DNA from: Porphyra umbilicalis
Lineage: Eukaryota > Rhodophyta > Bangiophyceae > Bangiales > Bangiaceae
Direction: 5' to 3'
Assembly (NCBI GenBank): GCA_002049455.2
Contig: KV918783.1
Location: 1 to 64,000 of the forward strand
DNA: 64,000 nt
Shown piece after piece: positions 30,915-40,801 of this stretch. A model generated the notes under the pieces. The model was not told the DNA's origin. It saw nothing but the letters and a program-made list of their open reading frames with translations, and made no database searches. The position numbers were made by a program, and so were the translations under genes. The stretch's first letter is position 1. Each line of letters begins with the position of its first letter.

Positions 30915-32345
30915 GGGGGGGGGGGTCGTCGTCGGGGGGAGCGGCGTCGTCGTGGGGGGGGGGGGGTCGTCGTGGGCGGGTGGGTCGTCGTTGCGGGCGA
31001 GGGGGCCGTCGTCGAGGGCGGGGGGGGCGTCGTTGTGGGGGGGGGGGCGTCGTGGGGCGGGCGTCGTCTTGGGCGGAAGGGGCGTCGTTGCGGGCGTCAT
31101 CGTGGGTGGGGGGGGCGTCGTCGTGGGCCGGAGGAGCGTCGTCGCGGGCGTCGTCGCGCGCGTCGTCGAGGGCGGGAGGGGCATTGTCTTGGGCGGGAGG
31201 GACATTGTCGTGGGCGGGAGGGGCAGCGTCGTCGGCGCGAGGGGCATCGTCGTTAGCGTCGTCGTGGGCGGGACGGGCATCGTCGTTGGCTGGGGGGGCG
31301 TCGTTGCGGGCGTCGTCGTGGGAGGGGGTTCGTCGTCGAGGGCGTGTAGGGCGTCGTCGTGGGCGGGGGGGTGTCGTCGTGGGTGTCATCGTGGGCAGGC
31401 CGGGGGTCGTCGTGGGCGTCGTCGTGGGCGGAAGGGGGGTCAAAGTAGGCAGGGGAGGCGTCATCGTGAGCGGGTGGGGCGTCGTCGTGGGCGTCCTCGT
31501 GGGCGTGTTTGCAGTCGTCGTGAGCGTCGTCGTGAGCGTCGTCGTGGGCGGGGGGGGTGTCGTCGCGCGCGTCATCGTGAGCGGGGGGGGCGTCGTCGTG
31601 TGCGTCGTCGTGGGAGGGGGGGTCGTCATCGTGGGCGGGTAGGGTGTCGTCGTAGGCGAGTAGGGCGTCGTCGTGGAAGTTGAGGGTGAGCAGGGCGTCG
31701 TCGTGGGCGGGTGAGGCGTCGTCGCGGGCGATGAGGCCGTCGTCTAGGCCGGGGCGCGGGGTCGTAACGGCAGGGGGGTCGTCGTAGGCAGGGGGGGCGT
31801 CGTCGTGGGCTGGTGGGGCGACGTCGTGGGCATGCTTGCGGGCGAGTTGGGCGTCGTCGCGAGCGTCGTTGTGGGCAGGTAGGGCGTCGTCGTGGGCGTC
31901 GTCGTGGGCGGGTGGGGCGTCGTCGCGGGCGAGGGGGCCGTCATCACGGGCGGGGGGCGGGTCGTCGTGGGTGGGGCGTCGTCGTGGGCGGAAGGGGAGT
32001 CGTCGTGAGCGGCATTGGGGGCTGGGGGGGCGTCGTCGTGGACGTCGTCGTGGGAGAGGGAGCCGTCCTCGTGGGCGGGTAGGGCGTCGTCGTAAGCGGG
32101 TGGGGCATCGTCGTGGGCGTTGTCGTGGGCGAGCGGGGTTTCGTCGTGAGCGTCGTCGTGGGCGAGAGGGCGTCCTCTTGAGTGGGGGGGGCGTTTTCCA
32201 GGGCGGCGGGGGCGTCGTCGTGCGCGGGAAGGGCGTCGTCGTGCGCGAGGGGGGCGTCGTCGGGGGCGGGGGGGGCATCGTCGTGGGGCGGGGGGGGCGT
32301 CGTCGTGGGGCGGGGGGGGCGTCGTCGTGAGGCCGTCGTCGTCGG
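30915..32345. repeat. Degenerate GGGCGTCGTCGTGGGCGGG satellite
   Basis: About 1.43 kb of imperfect tandem repeats, period roughly 15-21 bp, built from GTCGTCGTGGGCGGG and GGGGCGTCGTCG. Long frames on both strands (Asp-Asp-Ala-Pro-Pro or Thr-Pro repeats) are products of the repeat, not genes. Confidence 0.92.
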
Positions 32346-32526
32346 CGATGATGGTGCACCGCCCTGCGTCAAAAACTCACCTGCGTTTGGCCGGACAACA
32401 AAAAATTGAAGAGAAAATGACGACTTACGTGAAAGTGTGCAAATTATATTTGAAAGTGAGAGTACTCCTTGTGTTCGTGTTCCTGTTCGGATCGGCCAAA
32501 ATTGGGCATCCTGCAATAATGTACAC

Positions 32527-32905
32527 TAGGGTTGCACACGATGCCCCTATTTCAGGGGCGTCAGGGGCGCGCGACGGATAAGACGCCTTACTGACGCCCC
32601 ATTAGGCAGCCAAAACGCCCTCACGACGCCCCAAGTAGCACCCTCAATATTTGCCATGTGGATCAAGTAGCATCCATATCGTACTTTGATATATAATTTT
32701 TGTGTCAAGACTGGGTGCCTGTCCCTAACCAAGATGCACAGCCGCCACCTGCTGAATCATGTGGACCCCCTGAAAACTTTCTCTGCGCGACGCCTTGTTG
32801 ACGGCCTTGAGTTGGGGCGTTGGGGGCACACGACGCCCAAATGACGCCCTGGTGACGCCCTTAACGACGCCCTTAACGACGCCCCGGGGGTTCTGAGCAA
32901 CCCTA
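32527..32905. mobile_element. hAT-type MITE, 379 bp, perfect 8-bp target duplication
   Basis: The termini are TAGGGTTGCACACG and CTGAGCAACCCTA. ATGTACAC is present on both sides (32519-32526 and 32906-32913). It carries the same end sequences as the hAT element at 28733-29972, in opposite orientation, and without the nested insertions. Confidence 0.88.
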
Positions 32906-34791
32906 ATGTACACTACACAGCTTGTGTGTCTGTACAACTACAGACCGTTCAACAGTTAAACTCTACAAGTTCACGCAGCCGATCTCGGCGATGAGGGAAG
33001 CGCGGCGGCCACTCCGCCTCGCTGACAGCCAAGAGTTGGGGCCGCACAGGCCACGCAGCGAACAGCTCAATGGAGGTGAGGGACCGACGGACTGATGCAC
33101 GTGGCGCGACGAACGAGGCAGTTGAAGCGGCAGGAGTGCCGTCAGCCAGCACGGCGGCGGCGGTCGGCTCCTGCTGTGCGGTTGGGAGGACGCGTGGAGA
33201 AGGCAGCCCGAGGGCGGCCGGGCCGCGGGGCCCAGCACCATGCAAGGCCATGCTTCGAGCGAGGTTGCAAAACTGCTGGCCCCCCTCCTTGGCCTAGGGC
33301 TGCGCCTCCTGCCCCGTGTCCCCGTGCATTTGGCGGTTGGTGGCGGGCGAGACCGCCCCTGATGCACACCCGCAGCAAGGCACAGGTGCGAGGCGTGCCG
33401 GACTGCTGCAACCAATGGGGCTCCCAGAGGCGGCGGGGAGTGGCGCCGTCCTCAGGGCTCGCCCTGACGCTCAGACGGGTGACCGTCTGGCAGACGTGAC
33501 AGGTTCCGCGCTCACGGTCCGCACCTGCTGCGGCGGCAGCGACATGGGGACAAGTGCAACGATGTGAGCGTACGGGCCAGTCTGACGACAACAGCGGGCA
33601 ACCTGTGCGACGCGTGCCGGTCGTTGAGCTCTCGAGCCTTGCGCCGGACCGAGAGCCATGCCACACAGGCAAGAAGAAACGGCAGCTCGTGACGATGCCG
33701 GGCTGGCGCAGCAAGGAATGAGAGTTGGCCTGTGGCGGGCCCTTCTGCGGCCACGGGAGGGGGGGAACGGGTCGTGGCTCCACGAATTGGGTGCGGTCTC
33801 GCGATACAAACCGAGCAGGCGTGATAGATGCCCGCCACTGGCTCGTCGGCGGGCGAAACCTTGACCGATGCAGTTTGCCTGAGTGGCCTTGCACCGCGCC
33901 GGTGGTGAGGCGTGGACGGTGGAGGGGGGGGGGGGGGCTGGCCGGCATGATGGCGGTCCGACCATGTGCTCAAAAACAGTGGCTGTGCTGCACGGCCGTC
34001 TGTGTGTGTCACTGGTCGGGTTTGGTCAGGGAAGATGCTGCGGGTGGCGCTCCGTTTCGACCCCCGTCGCCGAGTGACACGCGTGCCCGCGCGACTTGTC
34101 CGCCGTCCGCGGGGGACCCGCGGGGACCGCCGGGGGTCACCGCGCGCCCGCCGTCTGCTGGGGCCCCCACGCCGTGCAATCCGGGGCCACGGCAGCCTGG
34201 AGGCGGGGGGGGGGGGGCGCGGTTGGGTGGGTGGGTGGGTGGGTGGGCGGGCGGGCGGGTGGGTGGGTAGGTAGGAGGGTGGGTGGGTGTGCCCGTTGCC
34301 GCTCGTCGTCCATCGTCGCCGGCCGGCGTGCGGCACGCACTCTGTCTGGCACCTGGCGCGGGACACCGGGGTGCCGTGTAAACGCCCCGAGTGCCGGTGT
34401 CCACCTCCCAGGTGCCGCTGGTGGCGCTCGAGCGCGTTCACGCGTCGTTTGTGGTGCGCAACGCCGTGTCCACACCGGCACCCGTTGTCAGCGACGCCCG
34501 CACCGCTTGATCGGTTGGGTTGTTGTGGCGTCCATACGGCTAGGACGTCCCCACTTCCCCGCTTTTCTTTCCCCCCCCCCCCCGCTCTTCTTCCGCGCCG
34601 TATTTTTGTTACCTTCTCATACGGTTGTCCACCTTTTTGCACGGCGGAGCGGAGCGGTGTCGGTTGCTACTCTGTTTCTTTCTCCCCCTTTTTGGTCGGG
34701 GTGCCGGATCGGTGTTTCCCGACGCTCGTCACCCCGGACCCCCCCCCCCCTCCACTGGCTGACGTTTTCCTGCCCGTGGCGCCGATCGACG
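32906..34791. other. Upstream region of the Cyc8-like gene
   Basis: About 1.9 kb without a convincing gene, though several frames are open. It holds a G-rich tract (34222-34290) and polypyrimidine runs just before the Cyc8 start. It presumably contains that gene's promoter and leader. Confidence 0.4.
34222..34290 (+). repeat. (GGGT/GGGC)n tract with G-quadruplex potential
   Basis: At least twelve GGG triplets separated by one to three bases on the plus strand, about 500 bp before the Cyc8-like start codon. Confidence 0.85.
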
Positions 34792-37700
34792 ATGCGTAAC
34801 AGCCCCCGGTTTGGGTACGGGGCGCCACCACAGCAACCCGGACCCCGCGGGCCGGACATGCACCGGGGGATATCCGCCGCCGCGCCGCGTGGTGGCGGCG
34901 GCGGCGGAGGCGCCTCCCCCGCAGGTGAGATGGATGGCGCGGCGCGGCCGCCCCCCCACATGCGCGGTGGTTCCTTGCCACTGTACCGTGGACTCACGTC
35001 CCAAGGCGGCAGCATGACGCGCTCGCACGGCGGCGCCGGCGCCATGTCGTCGCCGGGGCCTTTTGCCGGTCGGGGCGAGGGCATCCCGCACATGCAAGCC
35101 CAGCAGCAGCAGCACCTGCAGCAGCAGCAGCAGCAGCAGCAAGCACAGCAGCATCATCATGGGCAGCAGCCGCAGCCGCAGCCGCAGCCGCAGATGCCGC
35201 AACACCCCGCCCATCGGATGGCCTACACGCCGCCACCCGGCCGGGGCGGCGCGGCGGGGGTGCGCGGATCGGGCGCGTCGGGCGGCGACGGTGACCCGAG
35301 CATGTACGCCGGCATCAATGTGCGGGGTGGCACCACCCCCGTGTACCGGGCGGCGGTGAGCCCCCAGCAGCTCGGCGTGGCCCGCTCGCGGGGCCCGCCG
35401 TTGGCCGCGCCGGGGCCCTTTCACAGCCGTGGTGAGGCGTCGCCGTTGCAAGCGCAGCAGCATCAGCAGCAGCAGCATCAGCAGCAGTTGAGCTTGCAAC
35501 AGCAGCATCAACAAGCGCAGCAGCAGCAAGCGGTCGCTGCACAGTCGGCGGCGGCGCAGCGGCAGGCGGCGGCAATGGCACAGGCGCACCAGCAGCGCCA
35601 GAGCCAACAAGAGTACCAGCTGCATGCGCAGCAGCAGCAGCAGCAGCAGATGGTACAGGAGCAGCAAAAGCAAGAGCGGCAGCGGCACATGCGACAGGCA
35701 GAGGCCCAGCGGCAGGCGACGCTCAAGCAGCAGCAACAAGAGCAGCTGGCCGAACAAGAGAAGCAGCAGCTTGAGTACCAACGGCGTGTTGCTGAGCAGA
35801 AGCAACTGCACGAGCAGCAGCAGCAACAGCGGCAGTTGCACGCACAACAGCAGCAGCAGCAGCAGCTCGTACAGCAACAGCATCAACAACAGCAACAGCA
35901 GCAGCAGCAACAGCAACAGCAGCAACAGCAGCAGCAGCAGCCGCATGGACTACATCCCCAAGCAGCCGCCCATCGGATGCACGGTCACGACGTGGCTAAC
36001 GTAGCCGCGGCACCTGTGTCTACCCTGGCCGCGTCGGAACGTGAGGTGGTGCTTGCCACTTCTGATGTCTGGGCGAGCATCGGCCGTTTACGATCGGGAA
36101 TGGGCGACGGAGCGGGCGCGGTGGGAGCACTGGACCGTGCCATCGCCCTCAATGAAAACAATGTGGGCGCCCTGGCGGCCGCCGGAGCAGTGTTTGTGTC
36201 CCGCCGCGACGGCGCGTCGGCCATCCCGCTGCTCCGTCGGGCGGTGGATTTGGCGCCCCGCCACGTGGATGCGTGGTCGTCACTCGGCACGGCAACGACG
36301 CTCACCAACATGGTCGGCGACGCGTTTTCCGCCTTCCAAACGGCCATCTCCTGTGCGCCGGACAAGAACCGCCTGGTGGCGCTCTGGCATGGCGTCGGCG
36401 TCATGTACGACGTGCACGGGTCGGCGGAGCTGGCGGTCGACGCGTTCAACACTGTGCTCAGCTTGCAGCCGACGTACGAGTGCATGGCCGAGGTGCAGTT
36501 TGCGCTTGGCCGGTTGCACCTCCACTTTGGCCGCTCCAGTGACGCGCTGGTCGCCTTCCTGGCCGCCGCCGTTGCGCCCGCAGCACTCGGCGGGCGTGGG
36601 GTCGACCGGGGGATCCGTCCCCTCGCGCCGGCCGACCCGTGGGTGCAAGCCGCCAAGGTGTATGAGGCGCTTGGGGACTTGGCCGGCTTGATTCGCGCCG
36701 TCCGCGCGCTTGTTGCCCTCGAGCCCCTCGACCAGCCGTCGCCGGCGCTGCTGCAACGGCTGGGGTGGTTGCTCTACTCGAGTACCCCCTCGGCGGTCGC
36801 TGCGGCCGAGTCGGCGGACATCATGGGGGTGTCCACAGAGGTGTGGGGGTGGAACAGTAATGCCGTCGACAGCGCCGGCGGCAATGGTGGCGGCTCAGAC
36901 ACTGGGGCGGCAGCCGACGATGGGGGTGCCGGTGGCAGCCGCAACCCCCCCACCGTCACCCGACCGCCAATGCACAAGGACGTGGAGGATCGCACACTGG
37001 GCGAGGCGGCGTCGCTGTTGGAAGGCGCCTCGGAGTTGGCCCCCACCGACGCGAGCAGCTGCTTGATGCTCGGCCATGTGGCGCTGTCGATGAACGACGG
37101 CGCTCGGGCGTTTAGCGCGTTTAGTGCCGCGTCGGACCGGGCGCCCCGCTCCCCCGCGCCGTGGTGCTGCATCGGCCTGCTGTACTTGCGGGCGTCCCAA
37201 TCGTCTGACGCCATGGACGCGTTTGCGCGGGCCATTGAGCGCGACGCGTCGTCGGCCGACACGTGGTGCTACCTGGGAGCCCTGTACGCGTCGTGTGAGC
37301 AGCCGCGGGATTCAGTTGACTCGTACCGCAAGGCGGCGCAGCTGGCGCCACCGTCCATGGCCCTGCAACGGCGGCTCACGGTGGCCGAAGAGGTGCTCGA
37401 GGCCTCGATGGCGGCGGCAGCTGCGGCGGAGGGCAGCGGGGACGCGGGCGGTGCGGATGGCCCGGCGGCCCCGCCAACGTCTGGTGGGGCCGATGGGGAT
37501 CATCGGCTGGCGCCACAGGGCCCGCCGTCGCAAGCCCACTCACAAGGCCACTCGCCAGCACACTCCCAGGAGCACTCGCACACTCAGTCGCAGGCGCCGT
37601 CGGCAGGACGCCTGGCACCAGTCTACGCGTCACACCCGGTGCCGCGAGACGCGGCACTCCGTCACCGAGGTTTGCCCCAGCAGCTGCAGCCGCAGCTGCA

Positions 37701-40566
37701 ACTGTCGCAGCCGCCACCGCAGTCGTGGTTGCAGGGGGGTGGCGCACGCAAGCGCGCCCTCCTATCTGACGACGCGCCGCGTGAGCAAGACGCCCGTGCA
37801 CCCATGGAAGTGTCCTATGACCGGGCCTCCCGGCCCGCGGCGGCTGCAGCCGAAGCGCCCTTGTCCGGTGGTGGACCTGCTGCAACCGCCGTCCACGGCC
37901 GGGACGAGGTGCGCGGGCGGGCCGGGTCGGCGACGGGTGCGCTCAACGAGGCTGGCGCCGAGCCGCCGCCGGCCGGCCGGCTTCGGCAACACGGTCCGTT
38001 CCCCGAGGCCCGCACCGCCGGCGGGCGCGGGGATGTGGCCAAGCCCCTACGCCGGGACGCGTCGCAGCCGCGCTTGTTGAAGCAGGTCAAGCCGCAACAC
38101 CAAACGCTGTTCCCACCCGCGCCACAAGACGCGGCGCCGACCCACTCGGCGTCGTCGTCTGCGCCACGTGACGCAAAGCGCCAGCGCATGGCGGGGGATG
38201 GCGGCGGTGGGGGCGGCGGCGGCGGGGGGGCGGCCATGGCCCCTGCCCCCGCGCCGTCGCGGGACGCTCTCAGCCCCGCTAGCAGCGCCAAGAAGGATGA
38301 AGCTGCGTTTCGGCGCGCCGCCTCCCACGACCTGCTCTCGTTTGCCACCAGCGGGCGGATGTCGGCGTCGGCTGCGCGGCGCACGCCGACGCCGCCGCCC
38401 CCTGGGCGTGTCCCATTGTCGCGCTACGTGCCGCCGCAGACGTTGGGCTCGGCCGGTGCGGGTGGTAAGGGCATCCCGCCGCTGGGCGAGTCGCTTGCGG
38501 GCCCGCGGCGTCTGATGAACTTGCCGCTCACGTCCGCGTCGGCAGGGGGACGGCTGCCGTCTCTGACCTCGCCGGCGCCACCAGACGCAGCTGCGGATGC
38601 TGCCGCTGCCGCCGGCGGGCGGCGGAGCCCAGACGGGCCGCCCCGGGATGGAGGCGGCACCCCACCGCGAGCATCGCCCGGCGCCCGCCGGCTGCCGCGC
38701 GTGCGCTCCTTCGAGGCGCTGCGCGGGGATCCGTCGTCGCTGCGCGGCAGCACCGGCGGCGGTGCAGGGGATGGAGTGCCACCGTCGGGTGTGGCGGCGG
38801 ACCGTCGAGGGGCTCGGGACGGCAGTGGCGACGGTGTCGCCACCAGACCTGGGAGCCGCGGCGGCGGACGCGGTGCGTCTGCTCCGTCCAGTCGTGAGGA
38901 CCCGTTGGCAGACCGTGCCGGCGGCGGTAGAGCCGCCGTCGGCCAGCCGATCGATGGCAAGGCGTCGACGCCGTGGCCCGCGGCGGGCCAGTTTGCGCCC
39001 CCGCCCCCGCGCCTCCGCGGTAGCGCCCTGTCGCCGCGAAATGCGCTGCCTCCCGGGCCGCGGAAGTCGTTTCTGGAGCCGAGCGGGGACGGCAGCGGCG
39101 GTGGGAGCATTGCCACCGACGGCCCGTTGACGGTCGCCGAGCGGCCCAAGGGCGGCCGCCTGTCCCGCCCGACTGCTGCCGTGAACACCGACGGGGCGGC
39201 CCAGCGGGAATCCCGCGTCGGCCACCGTGACGGAAGCAGTCGACCCAGCCGTGGTCGCCCTGCGGACGCCGAGGGGGAGCAAGACGGCACCGGGTTGCGC
39301 GACCGCGAGATCGAGCGCGAGCCGAGATACCGTCGAGGTGGCGCGCGATCTCCCATTGACCACGCCAACGACGTGGAGGCCTCCCCACATGGCGGCGCCT
39401 CGGGTCGGGACGGTGCCCGCGGCTCGGACGGGCGAGCGGAGCGGGGCGCCAAGTCGAACCGGCGTCGCCACAGCGGCGGCGGCAGCAGCGGCAGTGAGGC
39501 CAGCGGTGGGGGCGGCAGTCACGATGCCCAAGCCGGGGGCTCGGCCTCCACGCTCCCGTCCCGGCCCGTCTCGACGCTTGCCCGCTTTGGCCGCCGCACG
39601 GCGACACCAACGACGGCGAGCGGGGGCGGAGCCGAAGGCGACGATGGAAGCAGCCACCGCTTTGGCCGCGAGCCGGGTGCGAGCGGTGACAGCGGCGGGG
39701 ATGGGGACAGCGGCAGCGGTGGCAGCGGCGGCTGGGCCGGGGGGCGGGTGCGTGGCAGCTCCGCCGCCACCAGCCCACCCCGGGATGCGGAGGATGGCGA
39801 CAGCGACTATGACGGGGACCGGGAGCGGCAGGCTGGCGACGTTTCAGACGGGGACAGCGGCGGGGAGGCGTCGACCGACGCCCCCGTCCGTGGCCACGGC
39901 AGCGACCGCAGCAGTGGCGAGCGCAGCCCCGCGGGTCGTGGCGAGCCGCCCGCGGGAGCGTCGCCCTTGCCGCCCCGCCGCCGTGGCGGGGACAGTGGCA
40001 GCGGGGACGACCGGGGCGGCAGCCGCGGCGGCTCGGCCGCTGGGTCCATGGGCGGACGCCGCGGCGCAACGGGCGCCGCGTCTGGCGGTGGGAGCAGCTC
40101 GGAGGAGGACGGCGCGGAGCGGTCGGGCGCGGCCCCGTCGCCGCCGTCGGTGGCGCGCGCCGACGCGGGCAGCCGCTACAGCAGCGGCCGCGGCCGGCCG
40201 GCGGCGGTGCTCGCGCCGCGCTCCCCGCACGCCGACGGCGGCCGCCGGGGTGGCGCCGCCGCCGCTGCTGCCGCCGACGGCCACCCGTCGGGGGGGAGCC
40301 CGAGCGCGCGCCCGCGGCGGGGGCGGGGCAGCCCGAATGGCGGCAGCGCGCGGGGCGGGGCGTCGTGGCACGGGCCGGAGAATGGGGAGGACGCCCCGTC
40401 GGGCGGCCGCGGCGGCGGGCGCCCGTTGAGTGGGAGTGGCGGCAGCCGGGACGGCGCCGCGCGGGGCGGCAGCCGAAAGGGCCACCGCAAGGCGACGGGG
40501 GGGTCCAGCGAGGAAGATGCGGAGCGCGGCAAGCGCGAGTCATCGTCGTCGCCGGCGCGGACGTAG
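34792..40566 (+). CDS. CYC8: Cyc8/Ssn6-type TPR transcriptional corepressor
   Basis: A single-exon gene of 1924 codons from the ATG at 34792. The frame is open further upstream, but that part is UTR-like. Residues ~100-385 are Gln-rich, with long CAG/CAA tracts. Residues ~418-863 hold about ten TPR repeats in the Cyc8 arrangement, including LWHGVGVMYDVHGSAELAVD, a LLQRLGWLLYS repeat, PWCCIGLLYLRASQSSDAMD and DTWCYLGALYASC. The last ~1060 residues are disordered and rich in Ser, Gly, Arg and Pro, with late acidic patches. Cyc8 with Tup1 forms a nuclear corepressor recruited by DNA-binding proteins; its TPRs bind Tup1 and the repressors. The TPRs of the histone demethylase UTX are related, but no JmjC domain is present. 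It converges on UGDH, with 235 bp between the stops. Confidence 0.88.
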   Translation: MRNSPRFGYGAPPQQPGPRGPDMHRGISAAAPRGGGGGGGASPAGEMDGAARPPPHMRGGSLPLYRGLTSQGGSMTRSHGGAGAMSSPGPFAGRGEGIPHMQAQQQQHLQQQQQQQQAQQHHHGQQPQPQPQPQMPQHPAHRMAYTPPPGRGGAAGVRGSGASGGDGDPSMYAGINVRGGTTPVYRAAVSPQQLGVARSRGPPLAAPGPFHSRGEASPLQAQQHQQQQHQQQLSLQQQHQQAQQQQAVAAQSAAAQRQAAAMAQAHQQRQSQQEYQLHAQQQQQQQMVQEQQKQERQRHMRQAEAQRQATLKQQQQEQLAEQEKQQLEYQRRVAEQKQLHEQQQQQRQLHAQQQQQQQLVQQQHQQQQQQQQQQQQQQQQQQQPHGLHPQAAAHRMHGHDVANVAAAPVSTLAASEREVVLATSDVWASIGRLRSGMGDGAGAVGALDRAIALNENNVGALAAAGAVFVSRRDGASAIPLLRRAVDLAPRHVDAWSSLGTATTLTNMVGDAFSAFQTAISCAPDKNRLVALWHGVGVMYDVHGSAELAVDAFNTVLSLQPTYECMAEVQFALGRLHLHFGRSSDALVAFLAAAVAPAALGGRGVDRGIRPLAPADPWVQAAKVYEALGDLAGLIRAVRALVALEPLDQPSPALLQRLGWLLYSSTPSAVAAAESADIMGVSTEVWGWNSNAVDSAGGNGGGSDTGAAADDGGAGGSRNPPTVTRPPMHKDVEDRTLGEAASLLEGASELAPTDASSCLMLGHVALSMNDGARAFSAFSAASDRAPRSPAPWCCIGLLYLRASQSSDAMDAFARAIERDASSADTWCYLGALYASCEQPRDSVDSYRKAAQLAPPSMALQRRLTVAEEVLEASMAAAAAAEGSGDAGGADGPAAPPTSGGADGDHRLAPQGPPSQAHSQGHSPAHSQEHSHTQSQAPSAGRLAPVYASHPVPRDAALRHRGLPQQLQPQLQLSQPPPQSWLQGGGARKRALLSDDAPREQDARAPMEVSYDRASRPAAAAAEAPLSGGGPAATAVHGRDEVRGRAGSATGALNEAGAEPPPAGRLRQHGPFPEARTAGGRGDVAKPLRRDASQPRLLKQVKPQHQTLFPPAPQDAAPTHSASSSAPRDAKRQRMAGDGGGGGGGGGGAAMAPAPAPSRDALSPASSAKKDEAAFRRAASHDLLSFATSGRMSASAARRTPTPPPPGRVPLSRYVPPQTLGSAGAGGKGIPPLGESLAGPRRLMNLPLTSASAGGRLPSLTSPAPPDAAADAAAAAGGRRSPDGPPRDGGGTPPRASPGARRLPRVRSFEALRGDPSSLRGSTGGGAGDGVPPSGVAADRRGARDGSGDGVATRPGSRGGGRGASAPSSREDPLADRAGGGRAAVGQPIDGKASTPWPAAGQFAPPPPRLRGSALSPRNALPPGPRKSFLEPSGDGSGGGSIATDGPLTVAERPKGGRLSRPTAAVNTDGAAQRESRVGHRDGSSRPSRGRPADAEGEQDGTGLRDREIEREPRYRRGGARSPIDHANDVEASPHGGASGRDGARGSDGRAERGAKSNRRRHSGGGSSGSEASGGGGSHDAQAGGSASTLPSRPVSTLARFGRRTATPTTASGGGAEGDDGSSHRFGREPGASGDSGGDGDSGSGGSGGWAGGRVRGSSAATSPPRDAEDGDSDYDGDRERQAGDVSDGDSGGEASTDAPVRGHGSDRSSGERSPAGRGEPPAGASPLPPRRRGGDSGSGDDRGGSRGGSAAGSMGGRRGATGAASGGGSSSEEDGAERSGAAPSPPSVARADAGSRYSSGRGRPAAVLAPRSPHADGGRRGGAAAAAAADGHPSGGSPSARPRRGRGSPNGGSARGGASWHGPENGEDAPSGGRGGGRPLSGSGGSRDGAARGGSRKGHRKATGGSSEEDAERGKRESSSSPART

Positions 40567-40801
40567 GGTTCTTGGTGCGGCTCACCTTTGCAGCCTCTTT
40601 GACTGGTAGCGGTGGCCGGGTGGTTGTGGCGCCTCTCGGTTCTCTCTGTTTCTTACATGATTTCCTCTTGACATTATACGTATTTTTTTTTCTTTTTGTA
40701 TGCTCTTATCAGGAAACCCTTCTACACAGGGAAAAAGCAGAGCGGAAAGCGACGCAGCAAACAGCTGCCTGCAAGCAACCACTCCTCGCTGACTCGCAGA
40801 C

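Noticed and set aside
30859-32516. Long Asp-Asp-Ala-Pro-Pro and Thr-Pro frames on the minus strand, Gly/Ser/Arg frames on the plus strand
   Set aside because: All are translations of the degenerate satellite; several frames are open at once and none has a unique domain.
34729-35946. 405-codon minus-strand frame made of poly-Leu
   Set aside because: It is the antisense of the CAG/CAA tracts of the Cyc8-like gene, whose TPR homology fixes the strand.
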